A stretch of 12,694 nucleotides of DNA from NCBI GenBank assembly GCA_019677205.1, contig JAAMXY010001916.1, positions 1 through 12,694 of the forward strand, read 5' to 3'. Source of the stretch: Pinguiococcus pyrenoidosus. Lineage: Eukaryota > Sar > Pinguiophyceae > Pinguiochrysidales > Pinguiochrysidaceae. The stretch's first letter is position 1, and every line of letters starts with the position of its first letter. Below are positions 1-6,130 of this stretch, one piece after another. A program made the translations under genes and the position numbers. Below the pieces are notes generated by a model. That model did no database searches. It was not told the origin of the DNA and saw only the letters and a program-made list of their open reading frames with translations.

Positions 1-946
1 TACGGCACGGTTCGAAGCCAGTTTCGCAGACGGCATCCTCTGAAAGAGGGGCGCACTTGCGGCGGCGGCGGCGGCGGCGGCGACGGCGGCGGCGACCTCG
101 GAGGGCTCTGTGGCCGCCTTCATCTCCATCGCCACAGTCGTCGCCCTCGTCATCGTCGGCGAGCTCGCAGGCGTAGTCCAGGGTGTACTCGTCGTGCCGG
201 TTCCACTTCGAGGGGTCCAGCCTGGTGCACTCGCAGTCGGGGATGTCGTCCTCGATGACGATGTACGTGTTGAAGAAGGAGTCCTGCAGGACGAAGGTGG
301 GACCCGGGGGAATCGTGATGCCCGGGACGCCCCTGAGCACCTCGTACTCGAAGTTGGGCGGCAGCGTGGGCGCCAGGAGGTCTCCCAGCACCTCCAGGGT
401 GTCGAAGCCCGGGTTGGCCGGCGCGAAGGCCTCGAGCTTGGAGAGCGCCTGCATCTGCCACGTGACGTTGTTGGCCGAGTCGACAAGACGATACTGCGTC
501 TCTCCTCCGTCCCAGAGCGCCGTGCCCCCGCGGGTCACGGGACTGGCGATGTAGGCGGTCAGGCCCAGCAGGATGGCCTGCAGCGTCTGGCTGTCCAGCG
601 TGGAGAAGGCCACGGGGGTGAAGGGGACCATGTTGAACACGAACACCGGCGGCGGAGGGTCCACTTGCGCGTTGATGAGGTCGTTGTAGATCCATTCCCT
701 GGGGCCATTCCGGAACACCTGCGTCGCGTTCGTGAAGACCGCAAAGACCTCCGCGTCGGTGATGTTGGCGTACAGCGCCTCGTTGCACTGCGCAGCTGGG
801 TCGCCCGCCAGCAGCACGTTGAGGGTGGAGAAGCCCGGCGTGGCGGCCGGCTCGACGACCCAAAGCTCGCAGTAGACGCTGCCGCGCCACTCTAGCTGAG
901 CTGCAGTCAGGGCTGCGGAGACGAGTAGGACAAGCGCTCGGAGCAT
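1..946 (-). CDS. Secreted cysteine-rich protein, paralogue A (3' end cut by window edge)
   Basis: The minus-strand frame is open from an ATG at 946 to position 1: 315 complete codons, with only the last few residues and the stop missing. Residues 1-17 form a hydrophobic signal peptide (MLRALVLLVSAALTAAQ), so the product should enter the secretory pathway. The mature part carries the motifs of its two neighbours: Y-C-E-L-W near residue 26, N-G-P-R-E-W near 80, W-Q-M-Q-A-L-S-K-L from 163, Q-D-S-F-F-N-T-Y from 221, and a C-x-C at 238-240. The tail ends with the shared C-x-P...V-C-x-x-G-F-x-x-C-R pattern. Eight cysteines are shared with paralogues B and C, plus one extra at 271. N-glycosylation sequons (N-I-T, N-A-T, N-V-T) are present. 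Oddities: residues 262-276 are Asp/Glu-rich and 285-296 are twelve arginines, an insertion absent from B and C. Function unknown; gene call firm, role not assignable. Confidence 0.87.
   Translation of the reverse strand, partial: MLRALVLLVSAALTAAQLEWRGSVYCELWVVEPAATPGFSTLNVLLAGDPAAQCNEALYANITDAEVFAVFTNATQVFRNGPREWIYNDLINAQVDPPPPVFVFNMVPFTPVAFSTLDSQTLQAILLGLTAYIASPVTRGGTALWDGGETQYRLVDSANNVTWQMQALSKLEAFAPANPGFDTLEVLGDLLAPTLPPNFEYEVLRGVPGITIPPGPTFVLQDSFFNTYIVIEDDIPDCECTRLDPSKWNRHDEYTLDYACELADDDEGDDCGDGDEGGHRALRGRRRRRRRRRRRRKCAPLSEDAVCETGFEPCR
59..94. repeat. Imperfect GCG trinucleotide microsatellite coding for poly-arginine
   Basis: Twelve consecutive GCG-type triplets (one interrupted as ACG at 83-85) lie inside paralogue A. 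Read on the minus strand they are CGC/CGT codons giving twelve arginines in a row. Neither of the other two paralogues has this run, so it is a copy-specific expansion likely to vary in length between strains. Confidence 0.9.
164..901 (-). repeat. Inverted repeat, left arm (738 bp, matches 2977-3714)
   Basis: This stretch of paralogue A aligns without gaps to 2977-3714 of paralogue B in opposite orientation. My hand count is about 32 mismatches (roughly 96 percent identity). The match begins in the GCTCAGCT at the signal-peptide cleavage region and ends right after the codons for Y-A-C-E. Outside these limits the signal-peptide codons, C-terminal codons and flanks are clearly diverged. Confidence 0.88.
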
Positions 947-2070
947 GTTGCTGGCTCTGTGGCACAGGTGGCTATCGGAAACCTTTCGCTCTTCGACTCC
1001 CTTGAGTTGCGGAACGCGACTTTGTGCTCTGCGCGCGGGACAACTGATTCTGAGGCCGTCGTGGCCCTCCGAGACTCGCGAAGATCGCTCGAGAGGCGCC
1101 CTTTCCTGCGGCGTGATTGAAGGAGCGCCTGGCGTCTTGATGCGTTGTATGATAGGGCGCGGAAGTAAAATTCAAAACTGGATGATGCAATTTTTTGATG
1201 TGGGCTTTATATCAAAGGGTAAGAAAGGCCAAAAAATCAGTTGAACATGTGTCCAAGGACGTCCGATGGAAAGAAGTGATTGGACAACGCCAGAATCAAC
1301 TTTTGATTACCCTTCAAGGGTCTGTCCAGGCGAATCCCCACCACGCCCAGTGCGCCGTTCAATGCCCCTGTGACTCCGTGACGCAAGAATGGCGTGGAGG
1401 CGATTTGCTGTGCCATTGGGGCAGTTTAGTGCGTCGAGAGCAGCGCTCCGATGGCACCGGTGGAGAACCCGCTGCGACGAAGAAAAAGGAGGATCGAGGA
1501 TTTTCGCTCGGCCTTTCACGCCGCAGAAACGCCCCAACGAATAGCGCAAGAGAAAGAGACGTATGTCACTCCCGCAATTTATTGCAGGCGTGCGTCGTGT
1601 CAGGAAGCAGGGGCAGCCAGCCCCTCTCTGCATCAGTTCGGAGCCGGATCGATGATCATGCATAGAGATCGATAGGACGTGCGTAGCTAGAACGTCAGCC
1701 GTCAGCGTCTCCCCGTGGGACGGGGCCATTTACTGGGAAGCGTCCAGCAGATGCGTGCGCGCTGGCGAAGGTATTTCTCCGGCGCCCGGACCAAGGTGGC
1801 GGATCGATTCAAACCAGTGTGGTTGAAAGGCGCTGTTGTCAGATCATTCCGCAGACTGAAAAGTCTCGCCTCTCTCAATCCACGGCCGCAGCGCTGCACT
1901 GCTTCTTGGACAAGAACGCCTTGGCGACTGCCCTAGCTACGTCTCTACCACGCTCCGTTGTAGTTCTGGGCTCCCAGTCGTTGATGCGGCATGCAAAAGG
2001 CAACGCCTGAAAGATCTGGACGGGACGAGCTGAAGAGCGAGAAAATTCTCGATGAGCATATACGCAAATG

Positions 2071-2171
2071 ATCGATCATATGATCGATATTCTGTGATCG
2101 ATTATATGACGAGATAACCACGTTTTTCAATCGATCATCTGATCGATATGCGGTAATCGATCATATGATCG
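2071..2171. repeat. Cluster of four ATCGATCATATGATCGAT-like palindromes
   Basis: A perfect 18-bp palindrome, ATCGATCATATGATCGAT, lies at 2071-2088. One-mismatch or partial versions are centred near 2104 (GATCGATTATATGA), at 2130-2147 (ATCGATCATCTGATCGAT) and at 2156-2171 (ATCGATCATATGATCG). The first and third centres are 59 bp apart and the second and fourth about 60 bp apart, so the block reads as a degenerate tandem duplication of a two-palindrome unit. It lies just on the B side of the middle of the A/B spacer. It could be a binding site for a dimeric DNA-binding protein, a cruciform-forming element, or a remnant of a mobile element; the sequence does not decide. Confidence 0.8.
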
Positions 2172-2592
2172 CTTGAACCGATGCATAGACGGAGACCTCT
2201 TGCAGGAGGTGGAGATCGCGTTCGATCTGTTCCGCGTCGATCGCGGAGGCCATTTCGGTCGTGCTGAGCGTATCGAATTTGCGGGTCCGTTCCTCTGTTT
2301 GATAGACCGTCGTGCCCCGGAGATCCTCGTGTAGTAACCGCGAGAGAGTGTCGACGAGGACGACGACACCCCCCGCATCCTGACCACTTGGTAACCGCGT
2401 TTACAGAGTAAACGAAAAGTTTTGATTTGATTCTCTTAAATGACTTTTGCATGGCCTATGGACGCCGTCGTTCGGCCGATTTTCAGTTTGTGAACTTGTG
2501 CGTCCCGGCCCGCGGAGAGTTCATTATACCCATACTCTCAAAACTTTATGCCAACGAACCGAAACATGTCTTCATAGACGCGATTGGCGAGT

Positions 2593-2614
2593 CTAGCGAC
2601 TTCCACGTCGCTAG
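2593..2614. repeat. Perfect 8-bp inverted repeat (hairpin)
   Basis: CTAGCGAC (2593-2600) and GTCGCTAG (2607-2614) are exact reverse complements separated by a 6-nt loop, about 320 bp upstream of paralogue B. No U tract follows. The role is unknown, and a chance origin is possible in 2 kb of spacer. Confidence 0.55.
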
Positions 2615-2931
2615 CATCATCTGACCAATAATATTGCTCCGAAGGACGCTCCGTACGCATGTTTCGCAACGCCTTCCTAGCACTCTATTATAGACGACTT
2701 CAGTTTGAACAGCACTTCTGGTGCGTCATTTAATCTAGAATCTTCGGCGCTTCGCTGTTCTACGCGTCGCCAAGGTAGATTCTATGCGGCAATAAGTCAT
2801 GCGGCCAGTCAGTGCTCTCCGCACTTCACGTTGCCCGTTCTACAAGCCCGCCGCAGGCACTCACCTCAGACAGCCCCTCCTCGGAGCTGCGGCGCGGGCT
2901 TCGACCGAGCACTGAGTATTGCATGGAGAGC

Positions 2932-3858
2932 ATGATGCGCAGCCTCGCTCTCGCCGCACTGCTTGGCGTCGCAGCCGCTCAGCTGGAATGGCGCGGCAGC
3001 GTCTACTGCGAGCTTTGGGTCGTCGAGCCGGCCGCCACGCCGGGCTTCTCCACCCTCACCGTGCTGCTGGCGGGCAATCCAGCTGCGCAGTGCAACGAGG
3101 CGCTGTACGCCAACATCACCGACGCGGAGGTCTTCGCGGTCTTCACGAACGCGACGCAGGTGTTCCGGAATGGCCCTAGGGAATGGATCTACAACGACCT
3201 CATCAACGCGCAAGTGGACCCTCCGCCGCCGGTGTTCGTGTTCAACATGGTCCCCTTCATCCCCGTGGCCTTCTCCACGCTGCCCAGCCAGACGCTGCAG
3301 GCCATTTTGCTGGGCCTGACCGCCTACATCGCCAGTCCCGTGACCCGCGGGGGCACGGCGCTCTGGGACGGAGGAGAGACGCAGTATCGTCTTGTCGACT
3401 CGGCCAACAACGTCACGTGGCAGATGCAGGCGCTCTCCAAGCTCGAGGCCTTCGCGCCGGCCAACCCGGGCTTCGACACCCTGGAGGTGCTGGGAGACCT
3501 CCTGGCGCCCACGCTGCCGCCCAACTTCGAGTATGAGGTGCTCAGGGGCGTCCCGGGCATCGTTGTCCCCCCGGGTCCCACCTTCGTCCTGCAGGACTCC
3601 TTCTTCAACACGTACATCGTCATCGAGGACGACATCCCCGACTGCGAGTGCAAGAAACTGGACAAGAAGAAGTGGGACAAGAATGACGAGTACACCCTGG
3701 ACTACGCCTGCGAGGAACACGATCGGCGGGCGTTATACTTGCGTGAAAGTGACGTCCGCCGGGAGCTTACGAACGGGAACAAATGCGCACCCCTGCTGGA
3801 AGGTGGGGTGTGCGAATCAGGCTTTGATGCATGTCGCATTCGGACTCCGCTGAAATAA
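2932..3858 (+). CDS. Secreted cysteine-rich protein, paralogue B
   Basis: A 308-residue protein with a signal peptide (MMRSLALAALLGVAAAQ, residues 1-17) and a mature domain almost identical to paralogue A through residue 261. The ATG at 2932 is chosen because it puts the first cysteine at residue 26, exactly as in A, and gives a length equal to paralogue C (309). ATGs at 2923 and 2935 are equally close; the first ATG of the frame, at 2812, would bury the signal peptide behind about 40 residues. Motifs: N-G-P-R-E-W at 80-85, W-Q-M-Q at 163-166, Q-D-S-F-F-N-T-Y at 221-228, C-E-C at 238-240, and tail cysteines from 285. Eight cysteines are conserved in all three copies, suggesting disulfides, and there are N-I-T, N-A-T and N-V-T sequons. 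Residues 241-251 are lysine-rich (six K) where A has T, R, P, S and H. No membrane anchor is seen after the signal. Probably extracellular or endomembrane-lumenal; function unknown. Confidence 0.88.
   Translation: MMRSLALAALLGVAAAQLEWRGSVYCELWVVEPAATPGFSTLTVLLAGNPAAQCNEALYANITDAEVFAVFTNATQVFRNGPREWIYNDLINAQVDPPPPVFVFNMVPFIPVAFSTLPSQTLQAILLGLTAYIASPVTRGGTALWDGGETQYRLVDSANNVTWQMQALSKLEAFAPANPGFDTLEVLGDLLAPTLPPNFEYEVLRGVPGIVVPPGPTFVLQDSFFNTYIVIEDDIPDCECKKLDKKKWDKNDEYTLDYACEEHDRRALYLRESDVRRELTNGNKCAPLLEGGVCESGFDACRIRTPLK
2977..3714 (+). repeat. Inverted repeat, right arm (738 bp, matches 164-901)
   Basis: This is the partner of the left arm in paralogue A. It is colinear with no indels in 246 codons. 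By hand count 13 codons change the amino acid and about 7 are silent, and 7 of the 13 replacements fall in 3652-3684. Identity stops sharply after the GAG codon at 3712-3714. Confidence 0.88.
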
Positions 3859-4723
3859 GCCCTGCGGCAGAGCGGCCTTTGGCCTTGAAGATCTGTTGTG
3901 GACTTGGACTTGTTGGGCTCCCAAGTTCGTTGTCGGCATTCAAAGTCATTTGCTTATCCTCTGGACGCGCCGGACAACCAGATGTAGGGTTTTCCAGCGG
4001 GCTCTTGCTGCCCTCGAATGAATGTCATTCTTGTCCTTCGTCTTTGCCAAATCGCTCCTTGGAATGTGCCCATGCTTGGCAAAGGGGAAGTGGCAGGCCG
4101 AGGCGAAACCCAGACCTGCGGTTGCGTACGCACCCAAGAAGAAGAGTGCATTGCTTTCCGTCAAGAGCCCTACAGCACCATTTGAAGCCCCCTCAACCCT
4201 CTCTCCTAACCCCTCCCTCGATCCGCCCAGATAGTCTGGAGCGTGCGTAGCAGTACACTCCTCGCGCCTCATACTCTCAGGCTTTTTTGTCCCGCAGCAT
4301 ATTCTCCCGTACACTCGCCCTGTCTCTGTCGCTCTATCTCTTGTCTTCCCCCCTTTCCCTCCTTCCCTCTCGCTCTCTCGCTCTCTCGCTCTCTGTCTCT
4401 CTCGCTTCAAAGACCGATCTCCGAGTGCGCGCCACAAGCCGCTCCCGAAGGCTTCCGATTCGTCCACTGCCGGAGACCGGCTATGTCGTCGGATCTACGG
4501 CCGAGTCAATGGTCGTTTTCGAAATCACAGTGCTCGATCAACCAATCACGTCGCCGCACCGCTGCAAAGCGTCTCGTGGGAACGAACATCGGAATTTGCG
4601 GCGCTTCTCCTCTGCGCCACTCGTGCAGAAGTTGTTCTGACCTGCGCAAGTACGCTTTGACTTTGCGTTCTTAGTGAACACGCCTGAGGAACAGCGACCG
4701 CCTGCTCAGCGCTGCTACGGCCC
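3859..4723. other. Intergenic region between paralogues B and C
   Basis: These 865 bp contain no supportable gene. The open frames are short, low in complexity and unlike the flanking coding sequence. The stretch at 4314-4410 is strongly pyrimidine-rich. It should hold the 3' end of B and the promoter and leader of C, but I could place neither a polyadenylation signal nor a core promoter. Confidence 0.6.
4367..4406 (+). repeat. CTCTCGCT 8-bp tandem repeat within a pyrimidine tract
   Basis: Five 8-bp units follow one another. Four are CTCTCGCT and the fourth in order is CTCTGTCT. They sit at the end of a longer C/T-rich stretch beginning near 4314, about 320 bp before the start of paralogue C. 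Such tracts can act as promoter elements, but this could equally be simple-sequence DNA. Confidence 0.8.
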
Positions 4724-5653
4724 ATGAAGCTCCTGCAAAGCCTTCTCTTCGGCGCGCTCGCGAGTTGGGCGGCCGCGCAGGGCGAATGGCGCGGCACGGT
4801 GTACTGCGAGATCTGGATCATCGAGCCGGCGGAGACGCGGGGGATCGTGTCGCTCCTCGTGATCCTCGCGGGCACGCCGGAGGTGCAGTGCGTGGAGGAG
4901 CGCTACGAGGAGATCACGGACGAGGAGATCTACGCCACCTTTCCCAACGCCACGCAGCTGTTCAGGAACGGGCCCCGAGAGAGCATCTACAGCGACTTCG
5001 ACCACCCGGAGTCGGAGCCCCTGGACGTCTACGAGTTCAACACGCTGGAGTTCCGGGCGGTGGCAAACACCAAAGTCCCCGAGGTGGCACTGAACGCCTT
5101 GACCAACGGCGTCTCGGCGTATCTGCCGACTCCGATCAACCGGGTCTTCGTCGCCACCTGGGACGGCGGAGCGACGCAGTACCGTCTCATCGATTCCGAG
5201 CATCACGTCACGTGGCAGATGCAGTCCCTCTCGAAGCTGGACGACTTCGCTCCGCCGGATCCAGGGTTCGAGACGCTCGAGGAGCTGGAGCCGCTCATCA
5301 CGCCAACGCTTCCAGACAACCTGAAGTACGAAGTCTTGAAGGACGTCCCGGCCATCACGATTCCTGCCGGCCCGACCACCATCATGCAGGATGTCTTCTT
5401 CAACACCTACATCGTGATCGAAGACGGGACTCCCGAGTGCAGGTGTCAAGCATTCGAGCCGGAGCAGTGGGGCAGCCGGCTGGACGAAGGGTCCATTGAC
5501 TTCGCCTGTGAGCAGATCCCGCAAGGTGTGCCGTCTCCGGAGGGTGGCAAGCTTGGCGATGGCCGCCTCTGTATCCCTTTCCTCGCCCGCGCCGTCTGTC
5601 AAGATGGGTATCAAGCGTGCCGTGTTCGTTCCAAGCTCCGGCCCGACGAGTGA
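4724..5653 (+). CDS. Secreted cysteine-rich protein, paralogue C
   Basis: A 309-residue member of the same family as A and B, tandem with B and roughly half identical to it at protein level by eye. The signal peptide is residues 1-19 (MKLLQSLLFGALASWAAAQ), followed by the shared E-W-R-G-x-V-Y-C start of the mature protein (first cysteine at 28). N-G-P-R-E-S lies at 82-87, W-Q-M-Q-S-L-S-K-L from 164 and Q-D-V-F-F-N-T-Y from 222. The C-x-C, A-C and tail C...V-C...A-C-R cysteines are retained, making the same eight. One N-A-T sequon is kept; the N-V-T of A and B is lost (H-H-V-T). The middle is more acidic than in B. The tail ends V-R-S-K-L-R-P-D-E; the neighbouring P-D-E is not a canonical ER-retention signal. 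No membrane anchor is seen. The shared architecture with strong divergence indicates an older duplication than the A/B event. Function unknown. Confidence 0.88.
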   Translation: MKLLQSLLFGALASWAAAQGEWRGTVYCEIWIIEPAETRGIVSLLVILAGTPEVQCVEERYEEITDEEIYATFPNATQLFRNGPRESIYSDFDHPESEPLDVYEFNTLEFRAVANTKVPEVALNALTNGVSAYLPTPINRVFVATWDGGATQYRLIDSEHHVTWQMQSLSKLDDFAPPDPGFETLEELEPLITPTLPDNLKYEVLKDVPAITIPAGPTTIMQDVFFNTYIVIEDGTPECRCQAFEPEQWGSRLDEGSIDFACEQIPQGVPSPEGGKLGDGRLCIPFLARAVCQDGYQACRVRSKLRPDE

Positions 5654-6126
5654 GATGCGACTTGGGCATTGCGGTGACAGCGTTGGTGTAGGTGGGAGGC
5701 ACCTTCCGCTGTTGGTGTCTCATCGGTAGTCGTCCTCCTTGTGAAGGGAAACGAGACGTCGCACAGCTTCTAGGCTTTGCAAGTGCGGCAACGAGCCGGC
5801 GTCGCACCTCATCTGCCCCTGTGGTCTCACGTCACGCCATATCACGGAAACCATGATACCCTAGACGCTACGCTAGGAGCAGCACGCACTCTGCCTGTCC
5901 CTCTTGCAATCTGAATCTGAATCTGAATCTCAACCTCAACCTCAACCTCAATCTCCATCTCAACCTCCGTCCTTCCCGCACATCGTACGCGACACCCACA
6001 GCGCGAATGCCTCGCTCAGCCGGGCGGTTGCAAGGTCTCCGCTCCATCGCGTTCCATCGAATTCGATGACCGCACTTTCGCGCCTTTTTCCCTTCCACTT
6101 GGCGCTTTTCGTCGCTTCTCGCCGCC
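5654..6126. other. Intergenic region between paralogue C and COG4
   Basis: These 473 bp hold no supportable gene. They contain a 6-bp repeat array at 5908-5967, and the last 50 bases before the COG4 start are pyrimidine-rich, as expected of a leader. I looked here for a missing N-terminal coiled-coil exon of COG4 and saw none. Confidence 0.6.
5908..5967 (+). repeat. Ten-unit 6-bp repeat (AATCTG grading into AACCTC)
   Basis: Ten hexamers in register: three AATCTG, one AATCTC, three AACCTC, then AATCTC, CATCTC and AACCTC. The ordered shift from one variant to the next suggests stepwise slippage with point mutation. It lies about 160 bp upstream of the COG4 start. Confidence 0.85.
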
Positions 6127-6130
6127 ATGG
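6121..6130 (+). promoter_or_regulatory. Near-ideal Kozak start context of COG4
   Basis: The start reads GCCGCC-ATG-G, matching the strong eukaryotic initiation consensus with purine at -3 and G at +4. This supports 6127 as the true start and shows eukaryotic translation. Confidence 0.7.

Larger units (their letters stand above)
947..2931. other. Divergent intergenic region between paralogues A and B
   Basis: About 2 kb separates the two divergent starts. It is richer in A+T than the genes, especially near 1140-1320 and 2030-2800. I see only short open frames, none with a recognisable domain, codon pattern or homologue. A 65-codon frame at 2427-2624 was considered and is not supported. Promoters for both flanking genes must lie here, but no convincing TATA box or other core element could be placed. 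The distinct content is a palindrome cluster at 2071-2171, a short hairpin at 2593-2614, and a small GATC/ATCGAT-rich patch at 1647-1674. Confidence 0.6.

Noticed and set aside
150-965. Minus-strand 271-codon frame overlapping paralogue A
   Set aside because: It is a shifted frame of the true gene with low-complexity Arg/Ala/Gly/His content. The correct frame encodes the signal peptide and conserved motifs and runs off the left edge.
1790-1880. Possible tRNA on the minus strand suggested by GGTTTGAATC
   Set aside because: No matching acceptor stem, A-box or anticodon arm could be built around it.
2427-2624. 65-codon plus-strand frame in the A/B spacer
   Set aside because: It is short, has no recognisable motif, and lies in relatively AT-rich spacer sequence. 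Nothing supports translation.
2812-2931. Longer N-terminus for paralogue B from the ATG at 2812
   Set aside because: It would place about 40 unconserved residues before a clear signal peptide. Starts in the 2923-2935 cluster align with paralogues A and C.
2866-3720. Long open frame antisense to paralogue B, with equivalents antisense to A (110-895) and C (4715-5614)
   Set aside because: The same antisense frame is open in all three because the sense genes use GC-rich third positions and are homologous. The antisense products are Arg/Gly/Val-rich and lack any signal peptide or domain.
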